A stretch of DNA of 64,000 nt from JANQOH01 sp965201155 (GTDB lineage Bacteria > Pseudomonadota > Alphaproteobacteria > UBA7887): assembly GCA_965201155.1 (NCBI GenBank), contig OZ241752.1, positions 1,984,001-2,048,000 of the forward strand, given 5' to 3'. Below, piece after piece: positions 41,333 through 52,400 of the stretch. A program made the position numbers and the translations under genes. The first letter of the stretch is position 1; each line of letters opens with the position of its first letter. Under the pieces are notes generated by a model, which saw nothing but the letters and a program-made list of their open reading frames with translations, did no database searches and was not told the origin of the DNA.

Positions 41333-44300
41333 TGGACGTGTTCGTCTTTCGTAAAGAACTCGTCGCTGAGTACGAGCGCTTTTCGCGAAGTTTCACCAAC
41401 ATTCGGGCCGAAGACATCTCCCGAGAAGTCGATGGGGCCTACGCCGCCGGCCGTTTCTGGCCGGCGCCGCTCATCCAGTTGAATCCCAATTTCGAGCCGG
41501 GCGGGTGGATCGATGACCTTGTTGCCAACAGCACTCTCGACGCGGAATGTGCGAAGATCTTCCGGCTCAAACATGCCGACAACGCCTTCGGCGAACCCCT
41601 CCTGTTGCATCGGCACCAGACCGATGCCATCGCCATTGCTGGGGGTGGCGAGAGCTACGTACTGACGACCGGCACCGGCTCTGGCAAGTCGCTCGCCTAC
41701 TTCATTCCCATCGTCGACGATGTGCTGAGGCGCAAACGTGCGGGCGACGCCTGCAAAGGCATCACCGCCATAGTCGTCTACCCGATGAACGCGCTTTGCA
41801 ATAGCCAGCGCGAGGAGCTGGAGAGGTACCTGCGGCTCGGCTACAGCGATGGCGAGGAGCCGGTCACCTTCGCCCGCTACACCGGGCAGGAATCGCATGA
41901 GGAACGCGAACATATCGCGAAGAGCCCGCCTGACATTCTCCTCACCAATTACGTCATGCTCGAGTTGATCATGACGCGGTTCCACGAGACCGACAAGGCG
42001 GTGCGCGAACACGCGGCAGGACTCCGGTTTCTGGTGCTCGATGAGCTGCACACCTACCGCGGCCGCCAAGGCGCTGACGTCGCCATGCTGGTCCGCCGTG
42101 TACGCGAACGGTTCAACGAGCGCCTTCTTTGCATCGGCACATCAGCGACGATGGCCTCGGAGGGATCGCCGGAAGATCGGGACACAGCCGTCGCGCATAT
42201 CGCAAGCCGCCTCTTCGGAGTCACGATCCATCCCGGCAATGTTGTCTCCGAAACGCTTCGGCCCGTAACCCGCCGAGATGCGAGTGCAGGCAAACCCGAT
42301 CTGCGCGCTGCCATCGAGCAAGGAGTACCGGCCGGTCCCACTCATGATGAGCTGTCGAGACATCCTGTCGCGGCTTGGGTGGAGCGTAACCTGGGTCTGG
42401 AAGAGCGCGGCGGCAAGCTTGAACGTATTTCGCGACCCCTGACGATTCTCGAAGCCTCCGATGCTCTTGCGCAAAATAGCGGCCTCGACGCCGTGCGTTG
42501 CCGAGACTACCTCGCGAACTTCCTGTTGACTGCCCATCGTAGCCGGAACGCGCGAGGCCAAAGCTTCTTCGCATTTCGCCTGCATCAGTTCATCAGCGGG
42601 GCATGGAATGCCTACTCGACGCTCGAGCCACCGAGCGAACGGTATCTCACCCTAAATGGCCAGAAGTTCAAGCCCGGAGACCGCAACCGACCTCTCTACC
42701 CCCTCTGCTTTTGCCGGGCGTGCGGGCAGGAATACCTACCCGTCTGGGCGCGTCTGACCGGCAGGGAGCCACAGGGGTTCGACCCCCGCGACCTCTCCGA
42801 ACGCTCGAACGACGACGAGGACATCCAGTTCGGATATCTCATGCCCGATCCGTCAGGCATGTTCGACCCGGCGGATACCAAAGCACAGTACCCCGAGGAC
42901 TGGCTGGAGTTTCGCGGCGAGGAGCCCCGGCTCAAACCTCATTACCGCCGCTACCGCCCCATGGGGGTACGGGTGAGCACGATCGGCAATGTCGGTGCTG
43001 ACGGATTGCCCGCGTGGTTCATTCCGGGATCGTTCCGATTCTGCCTGAATCCTGACTGCGACGCCTATTACGACGGCAGCGTACGGAGCGATCTCAGCAA
43101 GCTCTCCGGACTGTCGAGCGAGGGCCGCAGTTCTGCCACCACCGTTCTCACTCTATCGTCGCTGAAGCACCTCATCGGCGCAGATCTCGATGAGCGAACC
43201 AAGAAGCTCCTCGCCTTCACCGACAACCGCCAGGACGCGAGCCTTCAGGCGGGCCATTTCAATGACTTCGTCCACATTCTACTGTTGCGCGGCGCGCTGC
43301 TAGCCGCCATTCGGGGCGCGAGCGGCGGACGGCTCACCGACGATGTCCTGACCCAAAGGGCGCTCGCGCACCTGCGCCTCGATGCGGCCGACTATGCGGC
43401 AAATCCAGGCGCCAAGGGCATCAAGGCCCAGAACACGTTGAAGGCGCTGCGCGACGTGCTCGGCTACCGGCTGTATTTCGATCTGCAGCGTGGTTGGCGA
43501 ATCACCAACCCGAACCTTGAGCAGTTGAAGTTGCTGGAGATCGGATACCGGGATCTCATGGACTGTTGCGAGGATGAGGACGAGTGGCGCGGACGCCATC
43601 CCTTGCTGGGTTCCATTGCGCCCGAGCGCCGTTTCGACATCGTTCGTGATCTCCTGGAGCGCATGCGCAGAGCCCTCTGCATCAAGACGATCTATCTGGA
43701 TCCGAACTTCCAGGAGCAGATGCGCAATCGAAGCTTCAACGAGCTGAAAGAGCCGTGGGGGCTGTCAGAAGACGAGCGCCTGTTCTCGCACGCATTCATG
43801 GTCCCGAGGCCGGACAGGCGCGGACGCCGACCCGACTACCAAATCCTTCATGTTTCCCATCGCTCCGCTTTCGGCCGAAAGCTGAAATCGCAAGCATGCT
43901 GGGGACCGCATAATCCCAACTATCCATCGCAGTTCGACGAGACCGTCTACAACTCCATCGTAGATGACGTCTTGGGTGTGCTCGCGACCTACGGCTACGT
44001 CGAGTCTACCGAACTCGACGGCGGCCGCGCCGGTTACCGCATCGACAGTTCGGTTCTTGAATGGCGTCTGGCCGATGGTGCCGGTGTAGACCACGGTCCG
44101 GTCAACGCGTTCTTCCGCAACCTCTACGAAAACGTAGCCGCACTTCTCGATAGCGACGACCGCCTTCTCCACCAACTCGAAGCGCGCGAACACACGGCGC
44201 AGGTGGACAGCGACGTCCGTGAAGAACGCGAGCTGCGTTTCCGCAAGGGATTGGAACCCGCCGGGCTGCCTATTCTCTTCTGCTCTCCGACTATGGAACT

Positions 44301-46560
44301 CGGCGTCGACATCTCCACGCTGAATGCGGTCTACATGCGCAACGTGCCGCCGACACCCGCCAACTACGCCCAGCGCAGCGGACGCGCGGGGCGCAGCGGA
44401 CAGCCGGCGCTGGTTGTCACTTACTGTGCGGCGAGATCGCCGCACGACCAGTACTTCTTTGCCGATCCGACTCGCATGGTGGCTGGCGCCGTCAATCCGC
44501 CGAATATCGACCTCGCCAACGAGGACCTCGTCCGCAGCCACCTGCAGGCAGTCTGGCTCGCGGAGACAGAAGTCAAGCTCGGCCCTTCCGTGCGCGACGT
44601 GCTCGATCGGGAGAACTCCGATGAACTGCCTCTGCACGACGACATCGCCGAACAGATTGGCGCCGCTCCGGCTGTGACCGAAGCGCAGCGGCGCGGACAA
44701 CGCATTCTCGCAACACTTGCGTCCGATCTCTCCAGTCAGGCTGCGCCTTGGTACACGGACACATGGCTTGAGAGCGTAATGAACTCCGCAGGTCGCCGCT
44801 TCGGCGACGCCTTCGGCCGGTGGCGCTCGCTGTTCCGCGCAACCGCGAGCCAGATGAAGCTCGCCAACGACGTCGTCAACAACGCCGCCGCAACCGAGCA
44901 GGAGCGCCGAGAAGCAAAGGCGCGCTACGACGAAGCGTTTACCCAGCAGAACCTGCTTCTCGACAGCCGGCCGACCATGAACTCGGACTTCTACACCTAC
45001 CGCTATCTGGCGGCCGAGGGGTTCCTTCCCGGCTACAACTTCCCACGCCTGCCGCTAATGGCATTCGTTCCCGGCCGCCGCGAGAAGGTGGCCCGGGACT
45101 CGTTCCTGAGCAGGCCCCGATTTTTCGGCCTCACCGAGTTCGGTCCCCAGTCAATCATCTATCACGAGGGCAGCACATATCGAGTACGCCGAGCTATTCT
45201 CTCCGTTCGCGATGAAACAGCGGTGACCGCATCAGCCAAACTACCGATGCAGGCCGCCCGCATCTGTCCGGCTTGCGGCTACGGGCACTTCGGCGACCAG
45301 AGGGAGTACGAGCGCTGCGTAAGCTGCAATCAGCGTCTCGACGGCGGGCGCTCGATCCTGAACCTCTACCGCATCGAACAGGTGTCCACCCGGCGGGCGA
45401 ACCGCATCAACTCGGACGAAGAAGAGCGCCAGCGCCAGGGATACGAGATGATCACGACGCTTCGCTTCAGCGAAGAGAACGGACGGGCGCGGACCGAGGG
45501 CATCGCCGTCGTGGAGAGCAGCGAGACCCTGCTGGAACTCCGCTACGGCCCTGCCGCCACGCTCTGGCGGATCAATCTCGGTTGGCGACGGCGCGAGGAG
45601 AAATCCGTCTATGGCTTCAGCGTTGACGCCAACACCGGCGAGTGGACCAAGGACTCGCAGGCGCCCACCGACGCCGAAGACGACACGGTGCGCGAAGGCA
45701 AAACCATCGAGCGCATCACCCCGTTCGTCGAGGATACCCGCAACGTCCTCGTTATCCGCCCGGCGATCGAGCTCACCGAGACGGCCATGGTTTCGCTGCA
45801 ATGCGCCATCAAGCGCGGAATCGAGCAGGAGTTCCAACTGGAAGAGGCGGAGCTGGCCGCCGAGCCGCTGCCGGATCGCAACGAGCGGAGCGCAATCCTG
45901 TTCTATGAAGCTGCCGAAGGCGGCGCCGGCGTGCTCACCCGTCTCGCCAGCGATCCCGGCGCGCTGGCCCGGATCGCCCGCAAGGCGCTTGAACTCTGCC
46001 ATTACGGATCGCGGTCTGGCGAGTACCGCGGATGCGACGACCTCGACAATCTCGACGACGACTGCGAAGCAGGTTGTTACCGCTGCCTGCTCAGCTATTA
46101 CAACCAGCCGGATCATCCGCAAATCGACCGCCGCGACCCGGATATGCTGGACCTGCTCTGCCGGTTGACGCGCGGCGAGCGCGGGTACATCGACCATTCC
46201 CCCGGCGCCGGCGACAGTTTCGACGAGCTGTGGAACCTCGCCGGCTCGAGCCTGGAGAAGGACTGGCTGACCTACATCAAGACGAACGGATACCGCCTGC
46301 CCGACCGCGGACAGCCCTATCTCAAGGACTTCGGCACCCGGCCCGACTTCGCCTACACCGGCCATCAGACCCTGATCTATATCGACGGCCCTCACCATCG
46401 CGCACAGCGCAGAGTATCCGAGGACGCCGAGGTGACCCGCCGACTCGAGGAGGCTGGATACACGGTCGTGCGGTTCAGTGAGAACAGCACGTCATGGAAT
46501 CCTGTCGTCAAGCAGTACGGCTGGGTTTTCGGACCGGGCGTGACGACGGCAGCCACGTAA
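41332..46560 (+). CDS. Large DEAD-type helicase with DUF1998 and C-terminal nuclease-like domain (DrmA/DrmB- or DruE-like)
   Basis: The 1,742-residue protein has SF2 helicase motifs in the first half: Walker A VLTTGTGSGKSLAY, box II VLDELHTYRGRQGAD, GTSATM, and later YAQRSGRAGRSGQ. Cysteine pairs suggest zinc sites (CFCRACGQEYLP; CPACGYGHFG with CVSCNQ). A DUF1998 region (FYEAAEGGAGVLTRL to CEAGCYRCLLSYYN) follows near residue 1520. The final ~110 residues (SLEKDWLTYIKTNG, RPDFAY, LIYIDGPHHR, GYTVVRFSE) resemble DUF559/Vsr-like PD-(D/E)xK nucleases. In DISARM the helicase (DrmA) and DUF1998 protein (DrmB) are separate; here they look fused. Druantia DruE is the other known family of this size. 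Confidence 0.8.
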   Translation: MDVFVFRKELVAEYERFSRSFTNIRAEDISREVDGAYAAGRFWPAPLIQLNPNFEPGGWIDDLVANSTLDAECAKIFRLKHADNAFGEPLLLHRHQTDAIAIAGGGESYVLTTGTGSGKSLAYFIPIVDDVLRRKRAGDACKGITAIVVYPMNALCNSQREELERYLRLGYSDGEEPVTFARYTGQESHEEREHIAKSPPDILLTNYVMLELIMTRFHETDKAVREHAAGLRFLVLDELHTYRGRQGADVAMLVRRVRERFNERLLCIGTSATMASEGSPEDRDTAVAHIASRLFGVTIHPGNVVSETLRPVTRRDASAGKPDLRAAIEQGVPAGPTHDELSRHPVAAWVERNLGLEERGGKLERISRPLTILEASDALAQNSGLDAVRCRDYLANFLLTAHRSRNARGQSFFAFRLHQFISGAWNAYSTLEPPSERYLTLNGQKFKPGDRNRPLYPLCFCRACGQEYLPVWARLTGREPQGFDPRDLSERSNDDEDIQFGYLMPDPSGMFDPADTKAQYPEDWLEFRGEEPRLKPHYRRYRPMGVRVSTIGNVGADGLPAWFIPGSFRFCLNPDCDAYYDGSVRSDLSKLSGLSSEGRSSATTVLTLSSLKHLIGADLDERTKKLLAFTDNRQDASLQAGHFNDFVHILLLRGALLAAIRGASGGRLTDDVLTQRALAHLRLDAADYAANPGAKGIKAQNTLKALRDVLGYRLYFDLQRGWRITNPNLEQLKLLEIGYRDLMDCCEDEDEWRGRHPLLGSIAPERRFDIVRDLLERMRRALCIKTIYLDPNFQEQMRNRSFNELKEPWGLSEDERLFSHAFMVPRPDRRGRRPDYQILHVSHRSAFGRKLKSQACWGPHNPNYPSQFDETVYNSIVDDVLGVLATYGYVESTELDGGRAGYRIDSSVLEWRLADGAGVDHGPVNAFFRNLYENVAALLDSDDRLLHQLEAREHTAQVDSDVREERELRFRKGLEPAGLPILFCSPTMELGVDISTLNAVYMRNVPPTPANYAQRSGRAGRSGQPALVVTYCAARSPHDQYFFADPTRMVAGAVNPPNIDLANEDLVRSHLQAVWLAETEVKLGPSVRDVLDRENSDELPLHDDIAEQIGAAPAVTEAQRRGQRILATLASDLSSQAAPWYTDTWLESVMNSAGRRFGDAFGRWRSLFRATASQMKLANDVVNNAAATEQERREAKARYDEAFTQQNLLLDSRPTMNSDFYTYRYLAAEGFLPGYNFPRLPLMAFVPGRREKVARDSFLSRPRFFGLTEFGPQSIIYHEGSTYRVRRAILSVRDETAVTASAKLPMQAARICPACGYGHFGDQREYERCVSCNQRLDGGRSILNLYRIEQVSTRRANRINSDEEERQRQGYEMITTLRFSEENGRARTEGIAVVESSETLLELRYGPAATLWRINLGWRRREEKSVYGFSVDANTGEWTKDSQAPTDAEDDTVREGKTIERITPFVEDTRNVLVIRPAIELTETAMVSLQCAIKRGIEQEFQLEEAELAAEPLPDRNERSAILFYEAAEGGAGVLTRLASDPGALARIARKALELCHYGSRSGEYRGCDDLDNLDDDCEAGCYRCLLSYYNQPDHPQIDRRDPDMLDLLCRLTRGERGYIDHSPGAGDSFDELWNLAGSSLEKDWLTYIKTNGYRLPDRGQPYLKDFGTRPDFAYTGHQTLIYIDGPHHRAQRRVSEDAEVTRRLEEAGYTVVRFSENSTSWNPVVKQYGWVFGPGVTTAAT

Positions 46561-46580
46561 GGAACGGAAACGGAAGGTCG

Positions 46581-49460
46581 ATGGCAACAGCGATTGCGTT
46601 GAAACCCGGGGATCTGGTCCGAGCGCGCAATCGCGAGTGGGTGGTCCTTCCGGAGACCCGCGACGATCTCCTGAAACTTCGGCCGCTCGGCGGCGCAGAG
46701 GACGATGCGACCCTTATCTATCTCCCGCTCGAGCCCGAGGCGCCCGTCCCTGCAACATTCGATCTCCCCGACCCCAGTCAACCGGGCTCTTCGGAAGCAT
46801 CCCTGCTGCTGCGCGACGCGCTCCGTCTGAAACTGCGTGCCGGGGCCGGACCGTTCCGGAGTTTCGGCAATCTCAATGTCGAACCGCGCGCCTATCAGCT
46901 CGTGCCCCTGCTCATGGCGCTCAAGCTTGACATCGTCCGGCTGCTGGTCGCCGACGACGTCGGCATTGGCAAGACAATCGAGGCCGGGCTCATTGCACGG
47001 GAGCTGCTCGACCGGGGCGAGATCGAGCGGCTCGCCGTCATCTGTCCGCCGCACCTCTGCGAACAGTGGCAACAGGAACTCGCGGAGAAGTTCAGCATCG
47101 ACGCCGAGGTCGTCCGCACTGGCACGGCCACCCGTCTCGAGCGCGGGCTGCGACCTGACGAGTCGGTGTTCGAGGTCTATCCCTTCACGGTGGTTTCGCT
47201 TGACTACATCAAGTCGGACCGCCGCCGCAGCGACTTTCTGCGCGCCTGCCCGGAGTTCGTCGTCGTCGACGAGGCGCACACCTGCGTGCAGTCGAACACA
47301 AACACCCGCCACCAGCGCTACCAGCTTCTCAAAGGCCTCGCCGAGAGCGAGCCTCGGCGAGGCATGGTGCTCCTGACCGCTACCCCGCACTCGGGCGACG
47401 ACACCGCCTTCCACAACCTGCTCGGCCTGCTGGAGCCGAAGTTCCGCGAATTGGCCGATGTGCCCGAAGGCGACAGACGCCGACGATTGCGCGACGAGCT
47501 CGCGCTGCATTTCGTGCAGCGCCGCCGCGGCGATATCGCCGAGTGGAGGGACGACGCCGGCTTTCCTGTCCGCGAGAGCCGCGAGGCTACCTACCGGCTG
47601 ACCGGCGGCTGGGGCAGGCTCTTCGATGACGTGCTGGCTTACGCGAGGACCATGGTCCGACGCGCGGAAAGCGGAACGAAGCTCGAGCAGCGCATGTCCT
47701 GGTGGGCCGCGCTTGCGCTGCTGCGTTGCGCATCCTCAAGCCCTGCGGCCGCCTCGCTCGCTCTGAGGACCCGGCTTCGGGCCGCCGAGGGAGAGACCGT
47801 TGACGCCCAGCTTGCAAAACTGGATCACGCGGCGGGCGAGACCGTGATGGACGAAACGGCCGACGACTCGCTCGCCCTTACCGAGAGCATTCCCGCAGGC
47901 ACCGTCGAAGAGGCGGAGGCCGCCGACGCGCTCCGCGAACTCATTGCCCGCGCGGATGCGCTCCGCGGTCCCCGAAACGATCCCAAGCTCAACGCGCTCA
48001 TCAAAGAGATACGGCAGCTCGTGCTGGACGGGTTCCGCCCGGTGGTGTTCTGCCGCTACATCGCCACCGCGCACTATGTCGGAACCGAACTGAGGAACGC
48101 CATCAAGGGAAGGGATACCCACTTCACGGTGATCACCGGAGACCTCACTCCCGACCAGCGCGAAGAACGCGTGGAGGCCTTTGCAGATCTCAAGACTGAC
48201 GTGGCGCCTGTGCTGGTCGCAACCGACTGCCTGTCCGAAGGAGTCAACCTTCAGCGTCACTTCAATGCGGTGGTCCACTACGACCTCACTTGGAATCCCA
48301 CTCGCCACGAGCAGCGCGAGGGCCGCGCAGACCGCTTCGGACAAGCCTCACGGACCGTTCGCGCGGTGATGCTCTATGGCGAGAACAATCCCGTCGATGG
48401 CGCGGTGCTTCGTGTGATCCTCCGCAAGGCCGAGAAGATCCGCAAGGAGCTCGGCGTCTCTGTGCCCCTGCCCGCCGACAACAACAAGGTCGTCGACGCC
48501 ATCATGAAGGCGGTGCTGCTACACGGCGGCTCTCACTCCCGAGCCGTTCAGACCGCCCTCGACTTCGGGGACACCGAAACATTCGGGGACACCGAAACAG
48601 AGGTCGACAACGCCTGGCGGACAGCCGCCAACAGGATGACCCGCACGGTCTTCGCTCAGCGACGTCTGACCCCCGACGACGTTTTGCCCGAATGGCGAAG
48701 AGCCGCCTCCGTATTGGGCGGACCTGACGACGTCGCCCGTTTCGTGCACCTGTCCGCCGAACGGCTCGGAGCGCCGCTCGATCCGCGGGACGGCTATTGC
48801 CGGTTACCGGTCGCGCACCTGCCCAAACCGCTTCAGGATCGTCTCGACGCCATCGGGTTCACCGCTTCGGCGAAAATCGCGTTCAAGCAACCCGCGCCTA
48901 CAGGGGCGGCGTACATCCACCGCGCTCACCCGTTGGTCGCGACACTGGCGGACTTCGTCGTCGAACAGGCGCTCGACACGGAAGCCCCGGATGTCGCCGC
49001 CCGCGCCGGAGCCATGTTCACGAGCGGCGTTCGAACACGCACCGTGCTCTACCTACTGCGCCTGCGCAGCCAGCTCATGGCCGAACGACGTCGCGCCGAT
49101 GGCCGGTACTCGCCGCTCAAGTCCCTGCTTGCCGAGGAGTGCCTTGGGGTCGCCGTCCGGGGCGGCGACACAGCCGAGCTCTTGACCGAGGACGGTGCGC
49201 TTTCGCTTCTCTCGCTCCAACCGGCCCGCAACATGCCGGACGGCCAGAAGAGTCACCTGATCCGGCAGGCCCTGAGCGCACTGCCGGACCTGGAAGACAC
49301 CTTCGGGCGTGTCGCAAGAGAGCAGGCCCGACGATTGCTCGCCGACCACCGCCGTATCCGCGAGGCCAGCGACGCCAGGGGGCTGCGATACGATGTCGTC
49401 CCCGCGCTGCCCGTTGACAAGATCGGGGTCTATGTCTTCATGCCCATGGCAAGCTTCTGA
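46581..49460 (+). CDS. drmD: SNF2-family helicase, DISARM DrmD-like
   Basis: The 959-residue protein begins ALKPGDLVRARNREWVVLPE, then FGNLNVEPRAYQLVPLLMAL and Walker A LVADDVGIGKTIEAGLIA, box II VVDEAHTC, and C-terminal helicase motifs (HEQREGRADRFGQ). This N-terminal pattern is characteristic of DrmD of class 1 DISARM. An in-frame 18-bp duplication (48564-48581 and 48582-48599) doubles FGDTET. GGAAGG precedes the ATG. It lies 20 bp after the large helicase and 2 bp before the methyltransferase. Confidence 0.85.
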   Translation: MATAIALKPGDLVRARNREWVVLPETRDDLLKLRPLGGAEDDATLIYLPLEPEAPVPATFDLPDPSQPGSSEASLLLRDALRLKLRAGAGPFRSFGNLNVEPRAYQLVPLLMALKLDIVRLLVADDVGIGKTIEAGLIARELLDRGEIERLAVICPPHLCEQWQQELAEKFSIDAEVVRTGTATRLERGLRPDESVFEVYPFTVVSLDYIKSDRRRSDFLRACPEFVVVDEAHTCVQSNTNTRHQRYQLLKGLAESEPRRGMVLLTATPHSGDDTAFHNLLGLLEPKFRELADVPEGDRRRRLRDELALHFVQRRRGDIAEWRDDAGFPVRESREATYRLTGGWGRLFDDVLAYARTMVRRAESGTKLEQRMSWWAALALLRCASSSPAAASLALRTRLRAAEGETVDAQLAKLDHAAGETVMDETADDSLALTESIPAGTVEEAEAADALRELIARADALRGPRNDPKLNALIKEIRQLVLDGFRPVVFCRYIATAHYVGTELRNAIKGRDTHFTVITGDLTPDQREERVEAFADLKTDVAPVLVATDCLSEGVNLQRHFNAVVHYDLTWNPTRHEQREGRADRFGQASRTVRAVMLYGENNPVDGAVLRVILRKAEKIRKELGVSVPLPADNNKVVDAIMKAVLLHGGSHSRAVQTALDFGDTETFGDTETEVDNAWRTAANRMTRTVFAQRRLTPDDVLPEWRRAASVLGGPDDVARFVHLSAERLGAPLDPRDGYCRLPVAHLPKPLQDRLDAIGFTASAKIAFKQPAPTGAAYIHRAHPLVATLADFVVEQALDTEAPDVAARAGAMFTSGVRTRTVLYLLRLRSQLMAERRRADGRYSPLKSLLAEECLGVAVRGGDTAELLTEDGALSLLSLQPARNMPDGQKSHLIRQALSALPDLEDTFGRVAREQARRLLADHRRIREASDARGLRYDVVPALPVDKIGVYVFMPMASF

Positions 49461-49462
49461 CC

Positions 49463-52400
49463 ATGGCGGGCACGCGCAGAAACCGGGGTTTCACGGCCCT
49501 GAAGATCGAAGGCGGCATCCTGCCGCCAGAGTTTCTTCAAGCCGTTGCCGCGTTGGAGGCGCCCCGTCAGACGGGCGCCGACTATGGGCTGTCGAAGTCT
49601 CTCGCCATCAAGGAGGAACTCGCCCGGTACTGGCGCATCGCCAACGACCTGCATAGGTGCTACGCGGAGCGCCGTCCCCGGCGCGACCTTCGTGCGCCGC
49701 AGGTTGGCATCGAGGAGTGGCTTGTCCCGTTCCTGCGCTCGCTGCTTGGTTATGATGACCTGACCGTCGCCGAAAGCGTCGTGCGTGAGGATCGCGTCTT
49801 CAAGTTGACACACCGGGCCTGCGGCGGCGCCGTGCCCCTCCTGCTCGTCACCCACGAATTCGATCTCGACAAAGCCGATTTGCGTTTCGGCTATGACGGC
49901 CGCCGGCAGGCGCCCCACGGCATGATGCAGGAGTATCTCAACGCCGAGGACACCGCGTTGTGGGGAATGGTCTCCAACGGATCGAAGCTTCGCATCCTGC
50001 GCGACAATGCGAGCCTGACGCGTCCCGCCTACATCGAAGCCGATCTCGACCTCCTCTTCGCCGACGAACTCTACCCGGACTTCGCCGCGCTCTGGCTCTC
50101 AGCCCATTCCAGCCGTCTCCGGCCCGTCGACGACAAACCGTCGAGCTGCATCATCGAAGCCTGGCGAAAGAAGGCGCATGAGACCGGAGAGCGCGTCCGG
50201 GAGAATCTACGCGACGGCGTCACCGATTCCCTGCGCCGGATCGGCAACGGGTTCCTGCAACATCCGTCGAACGCCAAGCTGCGCGAAGCCCTTGAGTCCG
50301 GCGTCCTCTCGCCTGAGCGCTATTTCCAGCAACTCCTTCGCCTTGTGTACCGGTTGCTCTTTCTCTTCGCAGCGGAGGAACGCAATCTCCTTCACGCACC
50401 CGAGGCCACCGACGAACAGCGCATCGTGTTCGCCGAGGGCTATGCGCTGTCCCGGTTGCGGGACCGCGCTCTGCGCCGCCGGCATTACGACTGGAACCAG
50501 GATCTCTGGTTAGGTCTCCAGATCACCTTCCAGGCGCTTGCCATGGGCGCTCCGGGCCTTGGCCTGCCCGCGCTCGGCGGGCTCTTCCGGGCCGACCAGT
50601 GTCCCGAACTCGACGGCGCGGCCATCGCTAACAAGCACCTGCTCGAAGCCGTGCGCAACCTTGCCTTCTTCCGGTCGGGACGAAGCCTCGTCCGCATCAA
50701 TTACAGGGACATGGACACCGAGGAATTGGGCTCCGTCTACGAGAGCCTGCTGGAGCTTCGGCCCGTCATCGACGTGGATGCCTCGCCATGGACGTTTGCT
50801 TTCACTAGCGACGGCAACGGCGAACGCGCCAAGGGATCCGAGCGCAAGCTGACGGGATCCTACTACACGCCGCCAGCCCTGGTGAACGAACTCGTGGCAT
50901 CGACGCTCGATCCGGTTATTGCCAAGACCGTCGCCTCCCGTCCCGAAGACCCCCGCGCCGCAGTACTCGCGCTGAACGTCGTCGATCCGGCGTGCGGGTC
51001 AGGTCACTTTCTGCTGGCGGCGGCGCGCCGCCTCGCGACAGAGATCGCCCGTATCGAATCGGACAACAAGACGGTTGACGAAATCGCTCGCCAACATGCC
51101 CTGCGCGAGGTGGCGCGGCACTGCATCTACGGCGTCGACCTCAATCCGCTCGCCGTCGAGCTCTGCAAGACAGCACTGTGGATGGAGACCATCGAGCCCG
51201 GCAAGCCGCTCACATTCCTCGACTCACATATTCTTCGGGGCGACAGCCTGGTCGGCATCCTCGATCCCGAAATCATGGCGAACGGCATTCCGGGTGACGC
51301 CTACAAACCACTCACGGGCGATGACAAGGCTGTCTGCCGGGATCTCAAGAAACGCAATCGGCAGCCGAAGCAAGAGGAACTCTTCGATCAGGACGCCATG
51401 CTGGAAGTCGCCGTCGCAAGTGTCGGTCTCGACGCCATGCCCGAGGACACGCTGGATGACGTCGAGCGCAAGCGCGCCACGTGGCAAGACGCGCTCAGAG
51501 ACCAAACCCGCGCCCGCGAGGCGCTTCGCGCCAATCTCTTCGTGGGAACCTGGTTTGCTCCGAAGACGCGCGAGACGCTGGAGACCGTGCCCCAGACCCA
51601 GGACATCGATCGGCTTGGCCGAGACGAACCCCAGCGCCGTGGCGTCGAACAGCTCGTACGCAGGCTTGCCGGTGAGCACAATTTCTTTCACTGGCATCTG
51701 GCCTTCGCCGAGATCATGCAGGACGGCGGCTTTGATGCCGTTCTCGGCAATCCGCCCTGGGAGGTGTCTCAGCTCAATGAAAAAGAATACTTCGCCACTA
51801 AGGCGCCAAGAATCGCCAACATGGCGGGCGTATTGCGGAAAGATGCTATTGCTCAACTGCAAAACACTGATCCGAAACTCTGGCGCGACTACCAAAGCAC
51901 GAGTCGTGGCTTCAATGCACGAAACGGTTTTTGTCGAGGCGGCAATCGCTATTCACTGAGCACATACGGAAAACTCAACAGCTACGCCCTCTTTGCCGAA
52001 ACATTCATGCAGCTCCTCAATCCGCAGGGACGTGCCGGCATGATCGTACCCACTGGCATTGCCACAGATCATTCCACCAAGGCGTTCTTCGACCACATCG
52101 TCAGCCGGCAACGCCTCGTCAGCCTGTTCGACTTCGAGAACAGGGCGAAGGTATTTCCAAGCATTGATAGCCGTATCAAATTTTGCCTCCTCTCGCTGAG
52201 CGGCGAGGCCAATCACACTCCAGAGGCCGAATTCGCCTTCTTTCTGCATCAGCCGGAACAGTTGAAGGAGGCCGAGCGACGCTTCACGCTGTCAGCGGAC
52301 GACTTCTCGCTGTTCAATCCCAACACGCGGACATGCCCGATGTTCCGCACGCGTCGCGACATGGAGATTGCACGCACGATGTACGAGCGTGCGGGTGTCC

